Shown: positions 24,390-36,245 of the stretch, piece after piece
Position numbering within the stretch: the stretch's first letter is position 1
How the letters are laid out: each line of letters begins with the position of its first letter
NCBI RefSeq assembly: GCF_907165205.1
Contig: NC_058189.1
Coordinates: 69,463,815 to 69,527,814, forward strand
DNA from: Coccinella septempunctata
Taxonomy: Eukaryota > Arthropoda > Insecta > Coleoptera > Coccinellidae
Direction: 5' to 3'
DNA length: 64,000 nt
The notes under the pieces: model-generated
What the model saw: only the letters and a program-made list of their open reading frames with translations
Told to the model about the DNA's origin: nothing
Databases searched by the model: none
Position numbers and translations under genes: made by a program

Positions 24390-25270
24390 CTCGCTTCGTC
24401 TCTTTCAGGCACCCTCTTTTTGTTTTCCCACACCCACATATAAAAACATGAGAACTGGAAATCATTTCATCTTTCAAATGAACCTATAGCCCTCATTTTT
24501 CGAAATGATTAGATTCTTTCACATCAATTGAAGGTCAACCAACCAAACAGTTTTTTCCTATTATCGTCATTGTGCTTCACATTTTTTTTGAAATGAAAAT
24601 ATTTCCTGAAAAGATCTGAACACGCTATCCATATAACTCCGAAAAAGTTCAGTTTCACAAGTCATTCACATAAACAAGGCCCCCGCGTAGGATCCTATTA
24701 TTTATCTCTTTCAGTTGAGAAAAACCATAATAATTTAATATTCATGGCGAGGACTGGCCCGTTCCTCGAACACCTCGAGCGTTCCTCTTTCAGCCCCCCA
24801 GAGAAACAACTAAATTTCCTTTCCAAACTCTCGAGTTTACAAAACGATGAAATCTGATTCGGGTTTTTATTTCTTCAGACCGCAAGTCTCAAGGCCTTCC
24901 CAAGTGAGCTAAGCTCCATTTTCGGCGAAACATTGTGATTTAATGCGACATTTTCCCGACGCGATTCTGGAAAAAAAGGCGGAAAAGTTGTTCGAAAAAT
25001 GCGGAAAAAACTCCGGGGGACCTGACAATATTCCTCAATTTGGAGTCGATTTTTTCAATGAAAATTTTGTGAAAACTTGCTAATGGCTAGTTATATATTT
25101 TTTGGAAAAAGAGTGATACAAATTTTGCAATCTAAAAGCAATGGAGCGGGTGTGAAGAAATGAAAACAAGAGACTGGTCCTAGAACCTGTTCCTCGTTCC
25201 AGATCTCAGTGTAAGCAGAGAAAAAATGTCAACGGGGCACTATACATATGATACATGAAAACAAGGAAAA
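24390..25270. other. No gene seen
   Basis: The stretch 24,690-25,030 is GC-richer and repeat-free. No open frame or splice pair is convincing. Confidence 0.35.
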
Positions 25271-25498
25271 AACCTCAGGAAAAATTCTCTGTCTGACCGT
25301 ATAAGTGTGATGAAAAAGATTTGTGTAAAGAACAAGCTGAAACTATTATATTGAAGAAAATCTTCTTTATGGGGCATAATTCGAAAACTTTCTACGATGA
25401 TGTGGGGTCAGGTAAAACTCCCTGAAGACAGAACGGTTGTGCTGAGATGAGGGAAATCTTGAAATTCATCAAAAGAATCGTTGGTCTTTCAGAATATA

Positions 25499-26946
25499 CA
25501 CTGCGCAAAAAAATTAACGCACATTCTGAAATGAAACAAGACACATAAAATGGAAGAAAAATTCAGGATTTCACCGAATCTTATGTGAGAAGAGAAGTGA
25601 ACAATTTTCAAAATACTGAAATGCTGCTAAGTGATTTGATACTTGGTATTTCCACCCCTTGCGTTAATTATAGCTCGGCAACGACGGTTCATACTCGAAA
25701 TGAGTGATCTTAAAATGTTCTGATCTAATCCTTCCCAGATTTCTCCGAGTTGGATTCCTAAGTCATTAAGAGGAGCTGGATGATTTTCTGAACTTCTCAG
25801 CTTTCTATTGAGGTTGTCCCAAACCTGCTCAATCGGATTGAGATCTGGACTTCTTGCTGGCCATTCCATTCGAGAGACTTCAACCTCTTCAAGGTACTCC
25901 TGAACGATGCGCGCACGATGGGGTATGTCATTATCGTCCATAAAAATGGAATTTTCACCAATGTATGGGGCAAATGGCATACATGCTCTTCAAGAATGTT
26001 CCTTATATACTTATCAGCATTCATAGCTCCATTATCAACGACCACTAGGTCTGTGCGTGCAGTCAAAGATATTCCACCCCATACCATAATCGATCCTCCC
26101 CCGAAACCAGTAGTATTCAGGAAATTGCACTGAGCATATCTTTCATGTGGACGTCCGTATACAAGGGAACGTCGATCACAATAGTAGAGGCAGAATCTAG
26201 ACTCATCTGTGAAGAGAAATCTTTCCCAATCGGCCTCTTCCCAATGGATATGCTCTCTCGCAAAATCCAAACGCACTCTTCGATGGGCTTGGGTAAGAGC
26301 TGGGCCTCTTGCCGCGACACGAGGCCTTAAATCATATTCTCTGAGGCGATTTCCTATTGTCTGAGTGCTAATTTGCACCTCATGAGTTTGCTCAAGCTGA
26401 ATTTGAAGGAGGCGAGCGGTTGCAAACTGTTGTCTCAACGAAGAAACTCTCAAGTAACATTCTTGAATGGCAGTTGTTACCCGTGGTCTACCCTGTCCTG
26501 GTCTTCGGACATTCATACCTGTCTGTCTGAATCGCTGCAGCATTCTGGACACACTTGTATGGGAAACTCCAAACCTTTCAGCAATTCTTGTGTATGTCCA
26601 CCCTTCTTCTCGCAAAACTACCGCTTGGGCACATTCCTTTTGGGTCAAATTGCGTGTTTCGCGTTGCATAGCGATCGAGTGTAGAAAATTAGACGAAAGA
26701 AAAACTATTGATCACTAGAATTGATCGAGAACAATTGATTTTAGAATGGAGCCAATACATTCAAAATCTGATAATATCTTCTTTTTTTATTCCTGCTGCG
26801 AAAAAACATCTGTATTGAAGAAAACCGTTGGAAGTGGATAACATATGCATGCATAATTCTGATAAAAATAATTATCATTGAGAACATCTTCAGTTGTAGA
26901 ATGAATTTGAGATTTCCTTAATATGCGTTAATTTTTTTGCGCAGTG
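25499..26946 (-). mobile_element. Tc1-type transposon, full length
   Basis: The 1,448-bp element has terminal inverted repeats beginning CACTGCGCAAAAAAATTAAC (26 bp with one mismatch between ends). It is flanked by TA at 25,497-25,498 and 26,947-26,948. It holds a single minus-strand transposase gene with one frame break. Both termini look intact, so the copy should still be recognisable to an active transposase. Confidence 0.93.
25627..26669 (-). pseudogene. Tc1-type transposase with one frameshift
   Basis: From the ATG at 26,669 the frame gives a helix-turn-helix DNA-binding half (EGWTYTRIAERFGVSHTSV, residues about 25-45, then GRPRVTT). The catalytic half starts with FTDESRF. Near residue 231 (about 25,980), directly after LEEHV, one base appears to be missing. 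The next frame then supplies FMDDNDIPHRA and SPDLNPIEQVW to the stop at 25,627. The second aspartate and the glutamate are exactly 34 residues apart, the DD34E spacing of Tc1 enzymes. Total length would be about 347 residues, normal for the family. Apart from this single lesion I see no stop, which suggests recent activity or a sequencing error. Confidence 0.9.
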
Positions 26947-27125
26947 TAGATGAAATTCTCAGATTTATTACTAGAAGATTTGCTCTTTCAGAATATGTAT
27001 CTTTGATTTTTTAATGGAGGAAAAACTACTCGAAACTTGACCTTCAGAAGTTTACCAAAAAGATGGGGTCAGTTAAAACTTCCCCAAGAGCGAACGGTTG
27101 TGCCGAGATGGAAATTGAACCTTGA

Positions 27126-27960
27126 TCTCCAGCTACGAAGAAATCAAATTCATTCGAATCATTGCCAGGAACGCGCACCTTCAAAAATTCTCCTCTGAAG
27201 TAACAACAAAGCAAATCTCATAATCACCGACATAAAGATACAGCCTCCCGCCACCCCAACAATCGAATTATTTTCGTCTGTTCCTCCTTCCGATTCTTCG
27301 ATCACAAAGCGGTGAAAATCTATAATCCTCCTAGATAACGAGTTTCCCGGAACCGTTACGCCTCCGGCCTATATCTTTAACAGGTACTGAGCGACCGGCA
27401 ATATAAGGTTATTAGCAGTTTTCTCGTCTCATTTTCCGATGGGAAATATTTTCCGAGATAAGTTTCGGCTTTCAGCGTTGGCTAGGGGGATTACACACCT
27501 TGTGAAGTTCCGATTTTCACGTTATATTTTGTGGGAGGTCTTGGGGTTTAGGTGTTCTTACCTGAGATTTCATAATGACATACCGTTTAGTGGATTTTCG
27601 CTATGCTTATAATGGAAATTAATTCATCGAGCATTTTGTGCATGATTAGATTGAACAAATTTCTAATAGGCAGTGAAAAGTAAAATGATTCACATGTTGC
27701 ATGGGAGTACAAATTACCCCTGTCCATTTTTGAAGACAAATTACTGGTTCAAGAGGGGTAAGCCATCAGTTTATAATATTCAGTTCATGTCGCTTAGAAT
27801 TTCATGCAAGAACTTTGTTGAATATGTTAGATTATGTGTTAACTAAATAGCAAGTGTAGAAAAAATGTCTCATCGATAAAAACCAAACTATAACATACGC
27901 TCATGAGTTCAATTCTCCTTAGCAAACAATAAGAAAAATCAGAATGGTAAAAAAAACAAA
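27126..27960. other. No recognised feature
   Basis: Unremarkable sequence with short open frames and no repeat structure that I could identify. Confidence 0.4.
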
Positions 27961-27963
27961 CAT

Positions 27964-28916
27964 TGTACATACTCGAGCCTGTCAGGTTAAGATATATGTG
28001 GTTAATTACATGTTGAAAAGTATACATTCTCTTAAACTGACAATTCAAGGTGACGAAAATGTGTGGGAGGGCGCCAAACTTGCAAAAAAAACGTCTTGTG
28101 CACATTCTCGAACGAAGTGGCTTTTTTTTCTCATTTTGAATCTAATGATTCCAGAATAACGAAAAAAATATAGTCTGACAGTTTCAGCAAGCCGAAACAA
28201 TAAAATAGATAATAGATAATAAAAATAGAACACAAAGTCACAAAAATAAGTTTTTTTGAATCGTCTCCTCTCTTGGGATTCGAATTGTTTTCGCATTCAT
28301 TATAAAAGTTGTAGAGCATAACATTTTCTATAAATTTCATCCGAAGCAATTTTTTCTAGGTTCGAACGTTTTTGAGATATATGCCGATGAATGTACATTA
28401 GACTGAGTTTCTACATAGACCTTGGCCTTTCGCATGTGCGGCTAAACTCCTCGCCCTTATCACCCTCTAAGTCGAAAACGATTAAGAGTATGTGAAATTG
28501 ATTCAGCAAAAGTTGTCTAGAATTAAACGACTTGAAGGAAGGGAGATATTAAAAAAAAAATTACCTAATTAGTGTCAGATTGATGGGTCAAAACGTCTGC
28601 AACACCGGTTTTAACCATCTGTATTAAAATCTGACACGTTCGAGTATGTAAGTAATGATTATTTTTCGCATTTTGAAAGGACCGCTGTGACCTTGCGTCA
28701 CTCCGAATTGTCAGTCTCTAGAAAAGTAGCTTTTTTTGGGTCCAATTAACATATCCTCTGAAAATCTGACATTCCACAAAGAAAATTTTTCTTCCCATTT
28801 GCAACTCTTCCGAATAGACAGCCCCACCACGCAAACTGTCAAATTAACATGAATTAATTATCAGAGACACGTATGGCATATACAGTATCCTAATCTGACA
28901 TGCTTGAGTATGTACA
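27964..28916. mobile_element. 953-bp TIR element, copy 1
   Basis: The left end TGTACATACTCGAGCCTGTC and the reverse complement of the right end TGTACATACTCAAGCATGTC form inverted repeats of about 31 bp. No coding capacity is visible, so it is non-autonomous. A second, more diverged copy lies inverted at 41,968-42,990. The terminal motif also occurs internally at about 28,627-28,649, suggesting nesting or a composite. Confidence 0.75.
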
Positions 28917-29069
28917 CCTGACGATTTTTATTACATCTTTGAAAACCTGCAGACGCTTTCCCTACCGCTGAAGGTGCATACATCATAGAATTCATTCATT
29001 CATTGCTGAATATCGTAACCCAGAAAAAATCTTCAAAAAGACTAAAAAACCAGACTATCGGTGCGATCA

Positions 29070-29815
29070 AACTTATAATTTCTTAAGGCTAATTGCGACT
29101 GTGTACCCTCCTGTGACTGAATAGACCCAACCGTGACCTACAGAACCTTTCACACTCTGGACATGGATAGTCCACCAACCAGATTTGGCTTCCACTGTAT
29201 TCTTCTCGAGTCTTCATTATAGCTGTGGACTAAAGAGCTTCACTGTGATCTGCCTACCGCTAGTTGTTCCCAGTTATGATTGGCCCTAACTGATTTCAGG
29301 GATTGATGCAGTATATAATTAAACTGCTTATACTGGCCTCCTGGTTTCCGAGCTCCCTCTGTGAGTTCGCCCACAGTGCTATTTTGGGGAGTCTTGTGTC
29401 TTGCATCCTCAGAATGTGGGCGCTCCATCTGAGTCGGGCCCTCGTTACTTGAGTCTCAATTGGTATACAACTCGAGCGCTGCAAGACTTTCGCATTTGAA
29501 ACCTTGTGGAACCATCTGATGTGCATTATTTGTCTTAGATGACGTTGTTGCGTTTGTTCAAACTGTTAAATGTGTCGCCTGTAGGTCGTCCAGCTAAAGC
29601 TCCCGTAAAGAAGCGTTGAACCACTGATTCCTAAACAGATTGTCTTGGTCTTTAGATTGAGGTCGTGATTTTGAAAACCTTTTTTTCCAGACTTCCAGAA
29701 TGCTCGTGATGCCAAATTGATACGGTTGTGTATTTCCGTGTCTAGGTTAGTCCTAGTATTTATGAAGCTTCCCAAGTATTTGAACTGCTCTAGATGTTCA
29801 AGAGTTTCATCATAG
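29070..29815 (-). pseudogene. LINE C-terminal remnant, second copy
   Basis: It matches the tail part of the 14.9-15.5-kb remnant on the same strand: VSNAKVLQRSSCIPIETQVTRARLRW, HILRMQDTRLPK, and ELTEGARKPGGQY with HNWEQLA. In contrast to the first copy, it extends further 5' (29,700-29,775, NTRTNLDTEIHNRINLASRAFW). That is the region between the reverse transcriptase and the tail in many LINEs. Frameshifts interrupt it repeatedly. Confidence 0.8.
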
Positions 29816-30690
29816 AACCGTTTTTTTCAACAACCATCTAATCTTCAAAATCCATTAGCTATCCACGACGCTCCAGTAAATCCCGATTTAGCAGCGTCGG
29901 TCCCCCAACTACTACTTCGAAATATAAATTCATAAAACTCCTGAATTCGATATTCAACAGCTTCATACCACAAATTGAAAAACGCTCCTGGATATCCATA
30001 ACTCCCTAGCTACTTGTTTTTCTTTATATCGTTTCTACGTTGATAAAGACTCGACCTTTCTATTCCCTACTTGTACATGGTAGAAACACCTATTCATGCA
30101 AAGTTTCGCTGTTGGATTTTCTGTGAATATCAGAAATTTTCAGGCTTACAAGAGCCTCAAATGGTTGAATACAAAGCCAAAAATCTCTGATTAATATTGT
30201 TCTTGCGGAGCCCCATTCTTTCTTGTATCAGAATCGGTTCTGGCACGAAAAATAATGTCCCGGATAGCAGCACTTGTAGAGCCGAATCGAATGAAAATCA
30301 CCCAATTTGGCAGTAGGAAAACTTCTGGCGAAAAAGTTCCAGCCTAGATCTTTCCCGCGTCCCTCCCAAACAGTCGAGCCTCCAATAATTCAATTCAGGA
30401 ACGGCGTCGTAAATCAACATGTGTAACGGGAAGGGAATGAAATACGTCGAAAACTTTCTTGATCAAAACAACGAACAGCAGCCGAAATACACAACATTTA
30501 TAACACGGCCTCCTGCCGCGCGCCGCGCTCTCCTGCGGGAGCTCTTTCATGTTTCACTGGTCATTTGATTAATTGGTAAATTAAGCGGCCCGGCCCCACG
30601 AATCATTGGCCCGGTGAGGGAAGACGGGGTAGAGGTCGTTTGGAGCGTCTTCGAAGCAAGATAATCGTGACGAGCGAACTGGATTTAGTA
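29816..30690. other. No gene seen; GC-richer patch 30,400-30,620
   Basis: The patch contains CCGCGCGCCGCGCTC and is repeat-free. I see no bounded exon in it. Confidence 0.35.
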
Positions 30691-30779
30691 AAGAAAGTAT
30701 AGACTTTGAGGTCGAACCAGAGGATCGATCATGCTCTTCCTGATCCCTTGAAAGTATCTTCTCAGTTCTACCGAATTTC

Positions 30780-31560
30780 TCTTCAATTTTCTCTGAAAAA
30801 TGCACTCTGAAATTTCATCTCTTCTCCTTTTTTTTCCGATGCCAAACCACTCTAACACTAGCGCACGCTTCAACATTTCACCATGATCAAATGTTGTTCT
30901 CTTATCAAGAATCGAAAATAATAATATTCTAATCATCTGTCACCAGGAAGACAGTTCACTCAGCCAACTTCAACTAGTTTGAATCAAAATTTCGCCCTCC
31001 TGTGATCCCCAGCGCGGCTATTGGCAAAAACATGAACCACATATTTTAGGGGACAAATAATCTGTGGTCTCTAAGCAGCTATCGTTTTCCTTCGCCCTTC
31101 TCTCCATAGTACTTTCATTCGAGAATGCAACGATGGCGTTCTCAAAAATTGATATGTACCCTAAAATATGTACCAATAGGTAGTTCATATTTTTGCCAAT
31201 AGCGGCGCTGGCGATGGCGAAATTTTGATTTAAACTAGTTGAGGTTGACTGAATGAACTGTCCTCCTGGTGACAGATGATTAGAATATTATTATTTTCGA
31301 TTTTTGATAAGAGAACAACATATGACCATAGTGAAATGTTGAAGCGAGCAGTAGTGTAAGAGTGGTTTGGCATTGGAAGGAAAAGGAGAAGAAATAAAAT
31401 TTCAGAGTGCATTTTTGAGAGAAAATTGGAAAAAACCTCACCTCAAGAATTGACTCGGAAAGAATTTGTGTGTCAAGAGCACTTTTGCGATGAAGATATC
31501 AAAAAAGGTGATGGATTCATTATGAACGAAATCGAAATTGTCATCCCTCGTGAGAAGTGG
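30780..31560. repeat. Inverted pair of the THAP-like repeat
   Basis: The left arm (about 30,780-31,110, minus) and right arm (about 31,145-31,560, plus) are diverged copies of one unit. The order is CTCCATAG, ACCACAGATTATTTGTCCCC (left arm), TTGCCAATAGC(C/G)GCGCTG, GGTGACAGATGATTAGAATA, TTATTATTTTCGATT, then a frame with CAAGAGCACTTTTGCGATGA. In the right arm 31,456-31,584 the frame reads FVCQEHFCDEDIKKGDGFIM and ends at TAA. This resembles the Cys-x2-His-Phe end of a THAP zinc finger, a DNA-binding domain found in P-element transposases and their host derivatives. Too little remains to assign an element. Confidence 0.65.
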
Positions 31561-34140
31561 ACACTTCTGAATAATAATATCTAACAAATAAAACCACATG
31601 GTTCAAAAGTGGATATTCTTGAAGAATTTGGTTGACATAACATAATATATGGTTTAAAACGGTTCTCAGCTGAGCATTGGAAACAGAATCTACTTTAATA
31701 AATGATAACTCTGAGATTGATACCTTTTGTTGTCTTGATAGATTCTACTCCTCACTGCGATATATATAATTTCGAAGAATACATTAAACTAACTAACATA
31801 TCCTGTTTTCAATAAACAATGAAGGTAGGTATCATTTTTTTGATCAGTGATTTCTTTCCAATTTCATTGATTTCGTCATTTATTATGAATGAACGAAGCT
31901 CATAACAGAGTCCCCTTTATAATATGACTAGTATTTCAGTGCATATAATTCAGAGGACTCATATTCAATATAGATTTAAAGAAAGGTATTTGAAAAATCA
32001 TAGGAAAACCACGATGACACAACCTGAAATAAAATGAAGGCTGTTCATTTGAGATTGACGCTAAAAATCCCCATACCTTATCGATAAACGTAGCGATCGC
32101 AGCGACTCCTAGCCTACGTTCCCCGTTTTTGAAGACACATTTTGAGTACGGCGATCGTTCTCCTTCTCTCCACTCTCCATAGAAATACGTTGACGTTTTC
32201 ATTCAATGACACATCTCCGAGAACCATCTAGTGTCACTTCCATCAACGTCAGTAAGTCTATTTTTTGAAGAAGATGAACAAATGGTGTCACAGGTCAATC
32301 CTTTGCTTCTAATGCGGATTGTGAACTTAAGGGAGAACTATTGTGCCCTCCTTTCATTCACTGTGTTAATCCATGACTTGTAACGTAACTTCGAAGAATG
32401 AATTCATCAAATTTCTTCCACGACACTTCCGAGCTTAAAACGAAACGTTAATTGAACCAATTTTGAAATCTAGACACTTCCTCAACCTCCGACTACTTCC
32501 CCGGAAAACGAATAACAAAATTTCGCTCCTGTCTCCCGTTTCTTGACGTTCGTATCCTGACGTAACCCACAGCCCGCTCAACGTGTCAAGTAGAGCGAAA
32601 GAGTATCAGATAAGAGATTTATGCTACTCCAGTCTGCCGCGGCAGTTGTGATTTATCATTCATAATTGAACGGCATAAATCACGACCGGCCATTCAAATA
32701 TCGAAACAGCTAGGATCGCAGCAACAGCCCGGAAAGCTCGGGGAATAATGAAATTATGGTAATTCGTGATTTTTGCCAGCGTTCTTGACACTTTCCATAC
32801 TCTCGATATTGCGGTTCATTCCGTTCGACTTCCTGCGATGTGAAATGCGAGATGTGGATTGAATTTTTTTCGAATCCCATGGAAACGGCGCTGTTTCATT
32901 TGTGGAATCTTTCCTTGTTGACGTTCAAGTGGTTTGAAACCTTTAGATTTTCAAGACAAGGGGGTAAACTACCCTTCTGACCTTCGGGGACCACCGCAGA
33001 AGTTGATTTCCTGACAGTAAATCACAGAAATTGTTTAAATTTACTATTAGTCTGTGTCATAAGGTTCAATTTTTCACTACAATTCACTACAAAAATGCAT
33101 CCTCATTTTAGAGTAACTTGATCATTCATTTTCTCGTTTTGGTTTCAGTTGACATACTTTAATTTCCTTTCAGGAATTTTTTTTAGTTCAGAGAATCGAT
33201 GTACAACCGTGAAAAACATCATTCTGAATTGGGAATTCATTTTTCCTAACTTTCCAGTGTCCACCTCTGCTGGTGTGAAAACCCGGGGGGAGCAGAGGGC
33301 ACTCAAATGTGAACCATCGTTACATTTGATGTCCGCACAGTCTTGCCGATGTTGAAAGGGGAAGAAAATGCGGTACCTGTGATATCCCTTGACCACGAAC
33401 TCAATTTCAATACTCAAATCTACACTGTTCGCCTCCTTTTCGCGATACACCCAGATTATTTCCGAATTGGCTCCTCTTCGTGCCGACAAACCCACAATAT
33501 CGGTAGTTCGCTGTCCAACACGGGAATTTTCAATGGCCAATTAGAATATTTGTTACCGCGTCGATATTAATGGCAAATTCAATAGGAAAGGCATCGACAT
33601 TCGTGCCAACCCGCGGATAAATCAACGTCCGATTCGATTACACGATAAAAATGTTCATTTTGTCGGCGGCAGTTCGAACAAACCGAGAGCCGATTGTTTT
33701 CAAAAAGCGTCGCATTAGTGGATCGCAAATTGGCATCATGAGTGTCGTAAATTGGCTGTATTATTCTCGCTGAAAATGCGAGTATCCAGACTAAATTTCA
33801 ACGCGAGCACAATGAACGGGCTAATTCGACAAACATGTGCGAGTTTTGGTTAATGGGGAATGTGCATTTTGCTATTTTAGGCGAAGATCTGCTTTGTGAA
33901 CACATCCTGCGGTCCAATTATTATGCTCCATTATAAAAATTGAATTTAAATGCGATTTGGAAAGGTTAATTCCGTTTTGTGACGCAACACAATGCTTTTG
34001 GATATGATGCAGCTCAGGTAGTTCATATTTTTGAGCTTTTCTTGAAGTATTGTGAAGTTTTCAGCGATTTGATTCATTTATACTCTTCTTTTATGTGGAG
34101 ACTATCAAGGTATGATATCTATAATAAAATCACACATCAA
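31561..34140. other. No confident gene
   Basis: A fragment at about 32,100-32,190 matches (inverted) the start of the repeat at 1,665. From 32,500 to 33,900 the sequence is repeat-free and GC-richer. One possible exon on the minus strand (33,265-33,376) is discussed under findings; I do not call it a gene. Confidence 0.35.
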
Positions 34141-34146
34141 TTAAAT

Positions 34147-35940
34147 TGTCGTCAATTTGGATATGCGAAAAATTGCAGCAAAATGGATCCCCAAATGTTT
34201 GAATGTTGACCAAAAGCGTGCAAGGGTAGTAGCATCGCGTTCGATCTGTGCTCGTTTTGAAAACTTCTTAAAACGAATTGGTTCTATGGATGAGACTTGG
34301 GTACATTTCTACGATCTAGAAACAAAGCACTAATCGATGGAATGGCGACACTCTGGTTCTCAAAGATCTAAGAAGTTTCGTGTCCAAAAATCTGCTGGAC
34401 GCTCTTACTTCAGTTTTTTGGGATTGCCATGAAGTAATCATGATTAATATTTTGGATAAGGGTAGAACCAAAACAGGAGATTACTAGTCGACATTACTAA
34501 CCACCTTACGGGAAAAAATTAAAGAGAAAAGAAGCGGTAAGCTATCCAAAGGTGTTTTGTATTTGCAGGACAACGCCCCTGCACACAAATCTCATGTTGT
34601 CATGCAAAAAATTCGTGATTTAGGGTTGGAATTACTAGAACACCCACCTTATTCACCAGATTTGGCTACATCCGACTATCATCTCTTTCCTCAACTGAAA
34701 AAAAACTTAAAAAGGTCGTAAATATTCTTCCAACGAGTAGGCAATAAAAGCTGTAGAGGTCTGATTTGCAGAGCGAGAAGGAACATTGTTTTTTGAAAGG
34801 TCCAGAGACGTTGCAGGTTCGCAGTAATAAATGTATCTAATTAAAAGCAGAATATTTTGAGTAATAAAATATTTTGACATTGAAATTTGTAACGTGGTCA
34901 CCTCGGAGAAAACTTATCTCGAGCGCCAGCTATTCTTTTCACTAGGAAGAATAGCAAACCTACCAGAGTAGCTGCTAGTCGGAGACAGAGTTCGCTGTTA
35001 TCTAGGGTGGTAGCGATAACGAAGTAGTCAAAATCAAATTATGTACTAGTTTATTCACACCTTCGGAAACTGATTATATGTACAACGGAAATATGTGTAG
35101 GTATGAAATATGAGTGAATCGATCAGCAAACATACATTCTGGAAATTCTATCCGATAACGAGCACTTTATAAAGTTTATACCGGGTACAGTGAAAAATCA
35201 AAGGTTGTTTAATAAAATGCGCCAACCAGAACTGACGAAATGGATACTAAGGATGACCTCGCGAAGTGAAATGACTTGATATACAGTATCAGGATGTAAT
35301 TAATTGTATTTCTCCAGAACTGAAAGAAACACAACCAGGGCGGATCTACTCGAGACTTTGATTCGCTACCCCAAGGGCTAACGCTCCATGACTGATAGCC
35401 AAGAAAAGGTCTATTTTGAGCGCAACTACAGGATTTCACTGACGACAAGCGGTATCTCTTATTCTCTACCCCAAGGGCTTACGCGCCATGATTGATAGAA
35501 AAGCGTAAAAAGTGACTAAACAGTAACAGAGTCAAAGTGAAAGAGACTGAAGTAAAAGAGAAAAGTGGCCGTCGCGGGGGAAAATCTGCTTTTATAGGCA
35601 AATCCCCCCACATGTTAAAAATCTGAAATTTCCAGAATGCGACAAGAGTGAAAAACGTCGTCAGCTCCGGTTTATCGCATATCAACATCAGAAAAACGTC
35701 GAAATCTTCGACGGCATGCAAGAAAAACAACTTAAAACACAGATAAACGGTTCTTTTTACATTTACTCTGCCTATCGGAATGAATGTACTGAATATTTGA
35801 GAATTAAATATTTTCAAAGGCGGAAATGTAAAATGAAAGGAATGCACTAAAATGAACTCCACTTTTTCTCAGAAAACTGGAGATCATTACAAATTTTGTT
35901 TGGTTCCATAGTAGGCTAAAAATTTTTCAATATATCCTCG
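34147..35940 (+). mobile_element. 5'-truncated mariner split by a solo LTR
   Basis: It aligns with the 12,284 mariner from the second half of its helix-turn-helix region (CAATTTGGA..ATGCGAAAAATTGCAGCA) to the right TIR (CAATATATCCTCG, followed by TA at 35,941). The transposase part has several stops and frame changes, although LQDNAPAHKSH keeps the catalytic aspartate lost in the other copy. The mariner sequence is interrupted between 34,887 and 35,892 by an LTR. The left TIR and about the first 480 bp are missing. Confidence 0.88.
34888..35891 (+). mobile_element. Solo LTR (1,004 bp) of an LTR retrotransposon
   Basis: It starts TGTAACGTGG, ends GATCATTACA, and is flanked by the 4-bp duplication AATT at 34,884-34,887 and 35,892-35,895. 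Removing it and one AATT restores the mariner sequence found at 13.5 kb. A TATA-like TTTATAAAG is at about 35,164, and AATAAA follows at 35,211, as expected for promoter and polyadenylation signals on the plus strand. A 30-bp segment (CTACCCCAAGGGCT..ACGC..CCATGA) occurs twice, about 95 bp apart, at 35.37 and 35.47 kb. No internal retrotransposon sequence remains, so two LTRs probably recombined. A Gypsy-type origin fits the ends but is not proven. Confidence 0.9.
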
Positions 35941-36245
35941 TAGCTAAAATACTGAATTGTGTATCTTACATTTCAACCAAACGACTTGAAGATATTTTGT
36001 AATATGTCAAATACAAGCGGGAAAGTAGTTTGTAATTTCTATTTCGATCAGAGCAAAGCATGTATGTCGCTCAGCTCAGATTATTCTAGTTTGATGACCA
36101 GCAATCTTCCCCACACCTCACCCAGAAACCTCAGGGTGACTTCTTCCAAACGCCCGAACGACTCCAAAAACAACCCGCCATCACGCTAATAGTCCCCGCG
36201 GGACGCTGTCGAAAATCCCGAGGTAATTATCCGTTTCTGTTTCAG

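Larger units (their letters stand above)
25390..27125. repeat. 174-bp-family repeat units split by a Tc1 element
   Basis: Left flank 25,390-25,498 (ACGGTTGTGCTGAGATG, CTTTCAGAATA) and right flank 26,947-27,125 (GATGAAATTCTCAGATTTATT, CTTTCAGAATATGTATC, CGAACGGTTGTGCCGAGATGG) are units of the same dispersed repeat. The Tc1 element described next sits between them. Confidence 0.75.

Noticed and set aside
25797..25980. C-terminal 60 residues of the long transposase frame after LEEHVC
   Set aside because: After the frameshift this reading loses all Tc1 motifs; the second DDE aspartate and the glutamate lie in the other frame, so the tail is not real.
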